DNA of 40,277 nucleotides from NCBI GenBank assembly GCA_035574315.1, contig DATLYW010000051.1, forward strand, positions 1 through 40,277. The letters are read 5' to 3'. The stretch comes from Candidatus Zixiibacteriota bacterium. GTDB lineage: Bacteria; Desulfobacterota; Binatia; UBA9968. This document shows, piece after piece, positions 32,453 through 40,277 of the stretch (positions within the stretch are counted from its first letter, which is position 1; each line of letters begins with the position of its first letter). Made by a program: the position numbers and the translations under genes. The notes beneath the pieces are model-generated. The model was not told the origin of the DNA and did not search any database. It saw only the letters and a program-made list of their open reading frames with translations.

Positions 32453-32481
32453 TTGACACCCGTGGAAAACTGCGCGATAAG
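32453..32481 (+). promoter_or_regulatory. Promoter of the peroxiredoxin-cytochrome c' operon
   Basis: TTGACA (32453-32458) and GATAAG (32476-32481) with a 17-base spacer, 60 bases upstream of the ATG at 32541. Strong consensus. A GGGGG...CCCCC inverted repeat just before it (about 32420-32438) may end the upstream operon, though it has no T-run. Confidence 0.65.
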
Positions 32482-32540
32482 GAACCGCGCTGCCGGCGAA
32501 TATTTCCCGAAAAATTTCGTCTTATAAAACCGGGGGAACC

Positions 32541-33089
32541 ATGAAGCCGATCAAACCGGTTCTGCGGGGGATGCTGGGTGCGGCCGTTTTCGTCCTGGTC
32601 TGTGCCCGGTATTCCGGCGCCTTGGAGGTCGGACAGAAGGCACCGGATTTCGAGCTGCCCAGCACGAAGGGGGGCACGCTGAAATTGAGCAGCCTCAAGG
32701 GCAGGAACGTGCTGATCAATTTCTACGTCCTCGACTTCTCCCCGACGTGAATCAAGGACCTCCAGGCGTCCGGTTCGGACAACTACGCGGCCTTTCAGGC
32801 GGAAAACACGGAGGTTCTCGGCATCAGCGCCAACGCGCCCTTCTCGCAAAAAGCATTCGCGGATTTCGCGAAGATCAACTATCCCCTCTTGAGCGACCGG
32901 GACGGGAAGGTGATGAAGGCCTTCGGCGTCTACGACGAGGCGCGGCGGCTCGCGAAGCGCTCGTACGTGATCATCGACAAGGAAGGGATGGTGCGCTATC
33001 TCAACATCCGGCCGACGAATTCGGAAAAGGATCTGCTCTCGACCGAGCAACTGCTCAACGAGGTCAAGAAAGTCAATAAAGGCGTCTGA
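32541..33089 (+). CDS. Exported selenocysteine peroxiredoxin (TGA read as Sec70)
   Basis: Reading through the TGA at 32748-32750 gives one 182-residue peroxiredoxin. A signal peptide (to about residue 27) is followed by [18 protein letters not shown] and the strand [14 protein letters not shown], then the TGA at codon 70, [10 protein letters not shown] and the rest of the fold ([55 protein letters not shown]). In peroxiredoxins the residue after the [TS]-P-x step is the peroxidatic Cys, so Sec replaces it. The frame is open after the TGA, and a SECIS-like hairpin with a GGU loop lies at 32768-32780. No other Cys remains in the mature protein, a 1-Cys type. Gap of 16 bases to cytochrome c'. 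A decayed or mis-sequenced TGC is the alternative. Confidence 0.82.
32768..32780 (+). promoter_or_regulatory. Bacterial SECIS-like hairpin
   Basis: GTCC (32768-32771) and GGAC (32777-32780) form a stem around the loop GGTTC (32772-32776), with one more G-C pair possible inside the loop. The loop starts 22 bases after the TGA. In the E. coli fdhF element a GGU apical loop sits about 19 bases after the UGA, so size and spacing match. It lies within the coding sequence, as bacterial SECIS elements do. Confidence 0.7.
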
Positions 33090-33105
33090 CGAGAAAGGAG
33101 ACCCC

Positions 33106-33558
33106 ATGACTGCGACGAAGTTACTTGGATCGGCGGCGTTCCTGTGGGCGGCGGTTTTCTGGGCGAGCCATGCTTTTGCTCAGGCCGATACCGTGGCCAA
33201 ACGGCAACAATTGATGAAGGATCAGAGTGCCGCCGCGAAAGCCATCAAAGCCGCCGCCGAGTCCAAGGACTACGCGACCGTCGAGCTGAAGGCGAAGGAT
33301 CTGATGGGCAGTGCGGAAAAGATTCCCGGGCTCTTCCCGAAGGGCAGCAACGTCGGAAAGACCAAGGCCAAAGCGGAGATCTGGGAAATGTCCGACGACT
33401 TCGCAAAGCGGGCCAAAGCCCTCGGAAAAGCCGCCGGCGAGCTGGCAAGCGCCGCGAAATCGAAAGACGACGCCGCGATCCAGACCAAGATCAAGGCCGT
33501 GAGCGGGGCGTGCGGCGGCTGCCACAAGGCTTTTCGAGCGGAGAAATACGCGGAATAG
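33106..33558 (+). CDS. Cytochrome c' (class II)
   Basis: A 150-residue exported cytochrome with signal peptide (about 1-25), a four-helix bundle and the haem motif CGGCH at 136-140 near the C-terminus, which is the class II layout. Met37 in the RQQLMKDQ segment corresponds to the residue near the distal haem side in this family. Cytochromes c' bind NO, CO and O2 and can relieve NO stress. AAAGGAGA precedes the ATG. Downstream of the Sec-peroxiredoxin by 16 bases and ended by a strong terminator, so the two form a two-gene operon. Confidence 0.92.
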   Translation: MTATKLLGSAAFLWAAVFWASHAFAQADTVAKRQQLMKDQSAAAKAIKAAAESKDYATVELKAKDLMGSAEKIPGLFPKGSNVGKTKAKAEIWEMSDDFAKRAKALGKAAGELASAAKSKDDAAIQTKIKAVSGACGGCHKAFRAEKYAE

Positions 33559-33590
33559 TGTCCGTTGCAACCGCTGGCGTTCCTCAAAAA

Positions 33591-33618
33591 AGCCCTTGCC
33601 TGGCAAGGGCTTTTTTTT
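33591..33618 (+). terminator. Rho-independent terminator after cytochrome c'
   Basis: AGCCCTTGC (33591-33599) pairs perfectly with GCAAGGGCT (33603-33611) around a three-base loop, followed by eight T in a row. It closes the peroxiredoxin-cytochrome c' operon. Confidence 0.9.
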
Positions 33619-33667
33619 CATTCGAAGACGTACTACATTGTCACCTAGCTGACTTCAGGGAGGTTTC

Positions 33668-34675
33668 ATGCGCCCGAGAGCTTTACGGATCTTTCTTTTC
33701 ACCTTTGTCCTGTGGACGGCGGCCTACTCCCCGGCCCGGGCCCAGCTCACCCGGCTCAACGTGGGCTATAGCGCGATCAGCGCCGATCAGCTCCCCGCGT
33801 GGGTCGCCAAGGAAAGCGGGATTTTTGCGAAGAACGGGCTCGACGTCCAGCTCATCTTCTTTACCGGCGGGTCGACCGCGATTCTAGCGCTGGTTTCCGG
33901 CGACGTCCCGATCACCCAGGTCTCCGGACCGGGGCTTCTCAACAGCGCTCTGGCCGGCTCCGACGCGGTTTTCGTGGCCGCCGGCGTTACCTCGCTCAAT
34001 TACGTGCTGATCGGGAAACCCGGGCTGAAAAGTCCGGAGCAGCTCAAGGGCGGCACGGTCGCCATCAGCCGCTTCGGCTCCGCCACCGACTCGATCGCCC
34101 GCTACGCGCTCGGGAGAATCGGCCTGACCCCCGGCAAGGACGTCACGCTCGTCCAGGTAGGGAGCGGCCCGGACCGGCTGAGCGCCGCTCTTACGGGCAA
34201 GGTGAGCGCCGCCGTGATCAATCCGCCGTCGAGCTTCATTGCGGAGAGGAAGGGGCTCGCGGTGATCGCCGACGTCGCGAAGATGGGGCTGGTGTTCCAG
34301 CATACGGGCGTCGCGACCACCAGGCGCTTCATCCGCGAGCACCCCGACACGGTCCGGCGCTACGTGCGTTCGCACGTGGAAGCGGTCCACAAGATCTGGA
34401 CGGACAAGGAAGCAACCGTCAAGGCCCTGGGAAAATTCATGGGAAGCGGCATCGACAGGGAGATCCTCGAGAAAAGCCGCGAAAACATCCTCAGCGAGGC
34501 GATGTTGCCGAAAAAGCAGTATCCGAGCCTCGAGGGCATCAAGACCGTGCTTCAGGAGATTTCCGGCCGGGACCCGCGCGCGAAGACCGCCAAGCCCGAG
34601 CAGTTCGTCGACATGACCTTCATCAAGGAGCTTGACGAGAGCGGATTCATCGACGGGCTCTACCGCAAGAAATAG
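33668..34675 (+). CDS. NMT1/SsuA-like ABC substrate-binding protein (orphan)
   Basis: A 335-residue periplasmic binding protein with signal peptide (to about 25, PARAQ). It opens LTRLNVGYSAISADQLPAWV and contains KGGTVAISRFGSATDSIARY and MGLVFQHTGVATTRRFI, all of the NMT1/THI5-like superfamily that binds nitrate, sulfonates, thiamine precursors or aromatic compounds. GGGAGG precedes the ATG. No permease or ATPase gene follows, so it is an orphan receptor, a common situation in soil and groundwater lineages. Ligand is not predictable. Confidence 0.88.
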   Translation: MRPRALRIFLFTFVLWTAAYSPARAQLTRLNVGYSAISADQLPAWVAKESGIFAKNGLDVQLIFFTGGSTAILALVSGDVPITQVSGPGLLNSALAGSDAVFVAAGVTSLNYVLIGKPGLKSPEQLKGGTVAISRFGSATDSIARYALGRIGLTPGKDVTLVQVGSGPDRLSAALTGKVSAAVINPPSSFIAERKGLAVIADVAKMGLVFQHTGVATTRRFIREHPDTVRRYVRSHVEAVHKIWTDKEATVKALGKFMGSGIDREILEKSRENILSEAMLPKKQYPSLEGIKTVLQEISGRDPRAKTAKPEQFVDMTFIKELDESGFIDGLYRKK

Positions 34676-34782
34676 GTTCGCGAGCGCGGGGCGGAGCTGT
34701 CTTGCCCCTGCGAGGACTCTTCCCTCCCGCGCCGGCGGACCGGCCGGCGCGGCGGCCGGTATTTCGCGCATCCCCCTGGTCC

Positions 34783-35049
34783 ATGCTGACCCACAAACGC
34801 GGCGACGAAGGAGCGCCTGAGATCGAGACCTGGGCCAGGCGCGTTGGCCGCGAGGTCGAGCCGGCCCTGGACGTTCAGGCTTCTTACGACTCCGATTCTT
34901 CCACTTACGTTCTCCGGCTGATCAAGGGCAGTCGGGTTCTCGTCTTTCGTCTGTCCGAAGCTCAGGCTCACGACCCCGCGCGGGAAGGCGAGTGCGAGCG
35001 CATCCTCAAGCGCAAAATCCAGGATCTCGCCCACATGCTCGACCGGTAG
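34783..35049 (+). CDS. Small hypothetical protein
   Basis: An 88-residue soluble protein: a charged first half (EIETWARRVGREVEPALDVQ), a strand region (SSTYVLRLIKGSRVLVFRLS) and a basic helical C-terminal part (ERILKRKIQDLAHMLDR). The ATG at 34783 was preferred to an earlier in-frame start because the upstream part is Pro/Arg-rich with no protein-like pattern. I recognise no family. It ends 34 bases before the convergent hemB. Confidence 0.55.
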   Translation: MLTHKRGDEGAPEIETWARRVGREVEPALDVQASYDSDSSTYVLRLIKGSRVLVFRLSEAQAHDPAREGECERILKRKIQDLAHMLDR

Positions 35050-35083
35050 CGCCGCGCGCCGATCGCTGTTGCGGAATCCGGAT

Positions 35084-36127
<1,044 letters not shown>

Positions 36128-36958
36128 TCAACCCGCTTCCCTGCCGCCCGGGGGCGGAGAGACGGCGGGCGAGCCGAAGTACTCTACCAGGGCTTCCACG
36201 AGACCTTCGATCGTGTACCGCCCCGCCACGATGTCGGCGCGAAGCCCGAGCTCGGTCACGGTCCGGCTCGTCACGGGTCCGATGCAAGCGATGACCGTGG
36301 AGCGCAAGAGCCCGGCCAGGCTCTCGCCGGGAAACATCTCGGCAAAATGTTTCGCGGTGCTCGAGCTGGTGAAGGTGATCGCGTCCGGCGGCGAGTCGCG
36401 GAACATGCGGCGCAGGGCGGCCGCCCCGTCGCCTCCGGGAGGAACCGTCCGGTAGGCTTCGACGACATCCACGGTTCCTCCCCACCGGCGCAGGGTCTCC
36501 GGCAGGATTTCGCGCGCCCCCGCCACCCTCGGCAAGAGAATTTTTTTTCCGCGGATCTCGTCCGGGTCGACGGCTTCCAGCAGGCCCTCGGCGCGAAAGT
36601 CCTGCGGCACGACCGCCGAGAGCCCGGCGGCCGCGAGCCGCTTTGCCGTCTCCGGCCCGATCGCCGCGATGCGAAGCGCCCGCAGCTCCTCGACCGTTTT
36701 CCTGCAGTGCGCCAGGCGGGCGAGAAATCGCTCCACCCCGTTGGCGCTGGTGAAAAACAGCCACTGGTAATCGCCGATGCGTTCGATGGCGCGATCGAGC
36801 GGCCCGTAGTCTTCGGGAGGCAGGATCTCGATGGTCGGAAAAACGATCGCTTCCCCGCCCAGGCCTTCGATCAGCCGCGCCAGCTTTCCGGCCTGCGGCG
36901 CCGCCCGCGTCACCACGATCCGCCTTCCCGCCAAAGGCATCGATCTCGGCTGCGTCAT
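36128..36958 (-). CDS. hemD: Uroporphyrinogen-III synthase
   Basis: A 276-residue HemD with the two-lobed layout: RIVVTRAAPQAGKLARLIEG at the start, WLFFTSANGVERFLARL in the first lobe and PDAITFTSSSTAKHFAEMF in the second. It converts hydroxymethylbilane to uroporphyrinogen III. HemD is poorly conserved, but the motifs and the position right after hemC make it secure. Start at 36958 is two bases after the hemC stop. A long Pro/Gly-rich C-terminal end is present. An upstream extension reaching 37171 overlaps hemC and is not real. Confidence 0.9.
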   Translation of the reverse strand: MTQPRSMPLAGRRIVVTRAAPQAGKLARLIEGLGGEAIVFPTIEILPPEDYGPLDRAIERIGDYQWLFFTSANGVERFLARLAHCRKTVEELRALRIAAIGPETAKRLAAAGLSAVVPQDFRAEGLLEAVDPDEIRGKKILLPRVAGAREILPETLRRWGGTVDVVEAYRTVPPGGDGAAALRRMFRDSPPDAITFTSSSTAKHFAEMFPGESLAGLLRSTVIACIGPVTSRTVTELGLRADIVAGRYTIEGLVEALVEYFGSPAVSPPPGGREAG

Positions 36959-36960
36959 GG

Positions 36961-37884
36961 TCACCCGGGGGCCGTTGCCGCGGCGATGATCGACGCCGCT
37001 CCTTCCGAAAGCAGTCGTTCCGCCAGCTCCCGCCCCAGCTCCGAGGCCCGTTCGATCGGACCGGCGCTCCGGCCGCGGCACGCACGGCTCCCGTCCGGAG
37101 CAGCGACGATGCCGGCGACACGAAGCTCCGCGCCTTCCACGAACGCCCGCGCTCCCAGCGGAACGCGGCATCCTCCACCGAAGCGCTGCAGGAAGCCGCG
37201 CTCCGCAGCCACCTCGTACCCGCTGCAGGGATCGTGGAGAAAACCGAGCTTGTCACACGTTGCGTCGCCGGCGCGTGTTTCGATCGCCAGCGCGCCCTGA
37301 CAGGGCGCGCTCAGGCAGACTTCAGGCTCGAGATATTCCGTAATCCTGCCTTCCCACCCGAGACGCTTCAGTCCGGCGGCGGCGAGAAGCAGCGCGTCCA
37401 CCGTCCCCGAGTCGAGCTTCTTCAACCGCGTGTCGATGTTCCCCCTCATCGAAACGATCGTCAGGTCCGGGCGCGAGCACAGCAGCTGCGCCTGCCGGCG
37501 CAGGCTCCCCGTCCCGACAACGGCGCCTTTCTTGAGCCGGTACAGCCCTTCGCCGTTCCTGCTGATCAATACATCCCGCGGATCCTCCCGCTCCGGCACT
37601 GCCGCGAGCGTGAGGCCCGGAGGCAGCTCCGCCGGAAGGTCCTTCATCGAATGGACGGCGATATCGATCTCGCCCCTCAGAAGCGCTTCCTCGATCTCCT
37701 TGACGAACAGCCCTTTTCCGCCCAGCGCGGCGATCGAGGCCTCGGAGAAGCGGTCCCCGCTGGTGCGGATCACGACCAGGCTCACGCTGGTTCCCGGGTA
37801 GCGAGCCTGGATCCTCCCTTGGACCCACTGCGCCTGGGCCAACGCCAGCTTGCTCCCCCGTGTACCGATTCGAATCGCGTCCAT
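36961..37884 (-). CDS. hemC: Hydroxymethylbilane synthase (porphobilinogen deaminase)
   Basis: A 307-residue HemC. The dipyrromethane cofactor cysteine is Cys239 in FGGGCRVPLGA. The N-terminal IRIGTRGSKLALAQAQWV and IDIAVHSMKDLP are typical. It links four porphobilinogen molecules. Eleven bases downstream of hemA. Confidence 0.97.
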   Translation of the reverse strand: MDAIRIGTRGSKLALAQAQWVQGRIQARYPGTSVSLVVIRTSGDRFSEASIAALGGKGLFVKEIEEALLRGEIDIAVHSMKDLPAELPPGLTLAAVPEREDPRDVLISRNGEGLYRLKKGAVVGTGSLRRQAQLLCSRPDLTIVSMRGNIDTRLKKLDSGTVDALLLAAAGLKRLGWEGRITEYLEPEVCLSAPCQGALAIETRAGDATCDKLGFLHDPCSGYEVAAERGFLQRFGGGCRVPLGARAFVEGAELRVAGIVAAPDGSRACRGRSAGPIERASELGRELAERLLSEGAASIIAAATAPG

Positions 37885-37895
37885 CTACGCGCGAC

Positions 37896-39182
37896 TCACT
37901 CCTTGGGATCGAGATCGAAGAGCCGCCGGAGAGCCGCGACGTAGAGGAGGTCCTCGTCGTCCTGCCGCCCGGCCTTCAGTCGCGAGATCGGCCCGTGGAG
38001 CATCTTCTTGATCATGGCAGAGGTCATCCGGTCCAGAGCTTGCCTTTCCCTGTCCGAGAGCTCCCTGAGAGCCCCGCTCAGGGACTTCTCCAGCTCCCTG
38101 CACCGGATCTGCTCGAACTTGTGGTGCAGCGCCGCGATCGTCGGGGCGCGCTCGAGGGACCGCAGCCAGCGGTCGAAGCTCTCGACCTCTTCCTGGACAA
38201 TTTGCTCCGCTTTCTCCGCTTCGGCTGATCTTTCCTGGAGGTTCTCCTCGGCCACCGCCTTGAGATCATCGATATTGTAGAGGTAAACGTTGTCGATCCC
38301 GTTGATCCGCGGGTCGAAGTTGCGCCGGTCGCCGATATCGATGAAGAACATCGCCTGTTGCTTGCGCTCGCGCAGCACCTTCTCGACCATCGGGGCGTCC
38401 ACCAGCACCGCCGGAGCGCCCGCGCAACCGATCACCAGATCCGCCAGCTTCAGGTACTGTGGAAAATCCTCGAAGCGTATCGGGCTGCCGTGAATGTGCG
38501 ATGCGAGGTCCACCGCGCCCTCGAAGGTCCGGTTCGTCACCATCAGGCTCTTGACGCCGTGGCGCTGCAGGTGAAGCGCCATCAACCGCCCCATCTTGCC
38601 GGCGCCGATCAGCATCACGGTCTTGTCGTCGAACCGATCGAAGATCCGCTTCGCCAGATCGACGGCGACCGAACTGATGGAGACCGCCCGGCTGGCGATC
38701 GCCGTTTCGGTCCGGACTCTCTTGGCGACGAAGAAGCAGCGGTGGAAGAGGCGGTGGAGAACCGTCCCGACGGTGCCGCTCTCGCGCGCCACCCGGTACG
38801 CCTCCTTGAGCTGGCCGAGGATCTGCGGCTCCCCCACCACCATGGAATCGAGGCTGGAGGCTACGCGGAACAGATGGCGCGCGGCGTCGGGCCCGCGGTA
38901 CTCGTAAAGGTGCTGCTCCAGCGGCTCGTCCGCCTCCCGGTCTCGATGCTCGGCGAGAAACTCCCTCAGCTCGCGACCGGCCGACTCGGCGTCCGCCGCC
39001 GCTGCGACCACCTCGACCCGGTTGCAGGTCGAAAGAATCACGCTCTCCTCGACCGCCGCGGCGGCGGCGCGCAGCTCGCGCAGGCCCCGGCGCATCTCCG
39101 TTCCGTCGAAGGCCACGCTCTCCCGCACCGCGATGGGGGCGCTGCGGTGGTTGAGGCCGACGATGATGACTTGCTTGTCCAC
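37896..39182 (-). CDS. hemA: Glutamyl-tRNA reductase
   Basis: A 428-residue enzyme making glutamate-1-semialdehyde from Glu-tRNA, the committed step of C5-pathway haem synthesis. NHRSAPIAVRE and the catalytic Cys53 in STCNRVE are present, followed by the NADPH domain (VMLIGAGKMGRLMALHL) and the helical dimerisation domain. It begins with GTG four bases after the ccsA stop, so it depends on the ccsA promoter. Confidence 0.96.
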   Translation of the reverse strand: MDKQVIIVGLNHRSAPIAVRESVAFDGTEMRRGLRELRAAAAAVEESVILSTCNRVEVVAAAADAESAGRELREFLAEHRDREADEPLEQHLYEYRGPDAARHLFRVASSLDSMVVGEPQILGQLKEAYRVARESGTVGTVLHRLFHRCFFVAKRVRTETAIASRAVSISSVAVDLAKRIFDRFDDKTVMLIGAGKMGRLMALHLQRHGVKSLMVTNRTFEGAVDLASHIHGSPIRFEDFPQYLKLADLVIGCAGAPAVLVDAPMVEKVLRERKQQAMFFIDIGDRRNFDPRINGIDNVYLYNIDDLKAVAEENLQERSAEAEKAEQIVQEEVESFDRWLRSLERAPTIAALHHKFEQIRCRELEKSLSGALRELSDRERQALDRMTSAMIKKMLHGPISRLKAGRQDDEDLLYVAALRRLFDLDPKE

Positions 39183-39186
39183 GACG

Positions 39187-40005
39187 TCAGTCGAACCGTC
39201 CTCCGTGGCGGCTCGGAAAGAGCGCGTCCCCCCAGAGGAAGTAGCCCAACACGACTACGAAGCCGAAAACGGTCAGCAGGGCGGCCTTGCGGCCTCGCAG
39301 GCCGGCGGTGACGCGGCCGTGAAGCAGAGCCCCGTAGAAGAGCCATGCAAGGCCTGACGTGATCTGCCGCGGGTCCCAGGACCAGTAGTCGCCCCAGTGG
39401 ATCCCGGCCCAGATACTGCCCGTGATGATGCCGAGCGTCATGAAGGGAAAGCCCCAGAAGAGCAGCACCGAGTTCAGGCGATCCAGCGACTCCAGGGACG
39501 GCAGGCGTTTCATCAGCGCGGTGACCTTCTTGTGCTTGAGCCTCCGCTCCTGCGCCAGATACATCAGGCTTACCGCGAAAGCGAGCGCGAACACCGCATT
39601 CCCCAAAGACGCCAGGGTGACATGAAGGGGCAGCCAGAAGGTTTTCAGCGCGGGAGGGACCTCCGCACCCTGGCTGCCGAAAGCAAAGCCCGCAAGCGAC
39701 ATGAGAAACGCCAGCGGCGTCACGATGCAGCCCAGGACGTTCACCGAATATTTGAGCTGGATCACGAGATAGGCCGCGATCATGAGCCAGCTCTTGAAGG
39801 AAAGCGCGTCGCTCAGTTGGGTGACTGCGGGATATCCCTCACGCAAGAAATGGGCCGCGAGCGCAGCGCTGTGGACAGTGAAACCGGCCCCCAGGGCGAC
39901 GGCGGGAATCCTCGAGTTGGCGTTTCTAAAGGCAACGTAAAAGACGTAGCTCACCGCCGCGACAAGGTATAAAATCGCTGTGATCTTGAGCAAAATCACT
40001 TCCAT
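39187..40005 (-). CDS. CcsA/ResC-type cytochrome c assembly protein (HemX-like)
   Basis: A 272-residue membrane protein with about eight helices and the haem-handling motif GDYWSWDPRQITSGLAWL. It belongs to the CcsA/CcmC/HemX superfamily, which passes haem to apocytochromes. Its position as the first gene before hemA is usual in Desulfobacterota and relatives, where such proteins are often called HemX. The ATG at 40005 follows the promoter by about 16 bases, so the leader is very short and no ribosome binding site is seen; a TTG at 40032 would overlap the -10 box. Several exported cytochromes in this window would need such a protein. Confidence 0.88.
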   Translation of the reverse strand: MEVILLKITAILYLVAAVSYVFYVAFRNANSRIPAVALGAGFTVHSAALAAHFLREGYPAVTQLSDALSFKSWLMIAAYLVIQLKYSVNVLGCIVTPLAFLMSLAGFAFGSQGAEVPPALKTFWLPLHVTLASLGNAVFALAFAVSLMYLAQERRLKHKKVTALMKRLPSLESLDRLNSVLLFWGFPFMTLGIITGSIWAGIHWGDYWSWDPRQITSGLAWLFYGALLHGRVTAGLRGRKAALLTVFGFVVVLGYFLWGDALFPSRHGGRFD

Positions 40006-40020
40006 CGCAACCGTTGCCCC

Positions 40021-40048
40021 ATTATAGGCCAACCCCCGGGTCCTTCAA
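40021..40048 (-). promoter_or_regulatory. Promoter of the ccsA-hem operon
   Basis: Minus-strand TATAAT, a perfect -10 (40026-40021), with TTGAAG (40048-40043) 16 bases upstream. The start codon at 40005 lies only 15 bases from the -10, leaving a leader of roughly ten bases. Confidence 0.7.
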
Positions 40049-40049
40049 G

Positions 40050-40277
40050 CGGCGATGGATTTCCGTTTCAGGTACCTGGCATCCGGTTTTCCGGTTCTTA
40101 TCGAGCGTCGAGCTTGAACGATTGAACAGCGCGAAGCAGCAGATCCCGGCCCGGAGCAACCCCGAACTCACCGTGAAAGCCCCCAAACGTTGAGCCTCCG
40201 TCCCCTGGCCCGGACGTCGGACCCCGGACCTTATCTAATCTACCTGAAATCCCGGCTCGGCGGTGCGGCGGGGTCAA
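40050..40277. other. Right-hand flank, no gene seen
   Basis: About 230 bases upstream of the haem operon promoter. It contains a weak run of nine-base TTGAAC-type units near 40110-40130 resembling the repeats at 18540 and 24631. I see no coding region or RNA gene. Confidence 0.45.

Overview
The window is GC-rich (about 60-65% by eye) bacterial DNA, densely packed with genes on both strands. The gene content points to an uncultured, probably aerobic or micro-aerobic environmental lineage near Desulfobacterota / Candidatus Binatota. The clues are an RpoH-type sigma factor, a ccsA-hemA-hemC-hemD-hemB operon, a UbiD decarboxylase, xanthine-dehydrogenase-family subunits, an LLM-class (luciferase-like) oxidoreductase, an orphan NMT1-like binding protein and a probable selenoprotein. 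This placement is inference from gene content; there is no rRNA or other taxonomic marker here.

Layout. (1) 1-136 is the edge of an insertion sequence, probably IS481 family. (2) 255-11931 is a copper/heavy-metal accessory region, mostly on the minus strand. It holds a cytochrome c-CusF fusion, a CusF-like lipoprotein, a TolC-type channel and a multicopper oxidase in one operon, then a small exported protein with its own terminator, lgt overlapping a cupredoxin gene, and another cytochrome c. Beyond these lie a broken BNR-repeat protein, a second small exported protein, a chimeric remnant of a copper P-type ATPase, a CopZ-like Fe-S metallochaperone, a Met-rich membrane protein, a damaged cation-diffusion transporter and a DsbA-like oxidoreductase. 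Three metal genes in a row are broken, so this part looks like a decaying island. (3) 12004-18530 has a cupredoxin-like exported protein, dtd-trmL, a NEW3-domain protein with an ABC exporter, and a UbiD decarboxylase. (4) 18596-21849 (minus) has coxS, coxM and coxG-like genes without coxL, then rpoH and rpoZ. (5) 23187-25858 (minus) is an apparent catabolic operon of a two-subunit thiamine-diphosphate decarboxylase, an LLM-class oxidoreductase and a RidA protein. (6) 25990-34675 (plus) has a glutathione S-transferase, a penicillin-acylase-family hydrolase, a PstS-like sensor protein overlapping or adjoining a histidine kinase and response regulator, a peroxiredoxin operon with cytochrome c', and an orphan ABC binding protein. 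(7) 35084-40005 (minus) is the haem operon ccsA-hemA-hemC-hemD-hemB, with a promoter at 40021-40048.

The most striking observation is at 32541-33089. An exported peroxiredoxin reads through an in-frame TGA exactly at its peroxidatic cysteine position, and a GGU-loop hairpin of the bacterial SECIS type starts 18 nt after the TGA (its GGU loop lies 22 nt after). The sequence therefore supports a selenocysteine peroxiredoxin co-transcribed with a cytochrome c'. Other points of interest are the uncharacterised ThDP/LLM/RidA operon, the cytochrome-CusF fusion, and the cox genes without their catalytic subunit.
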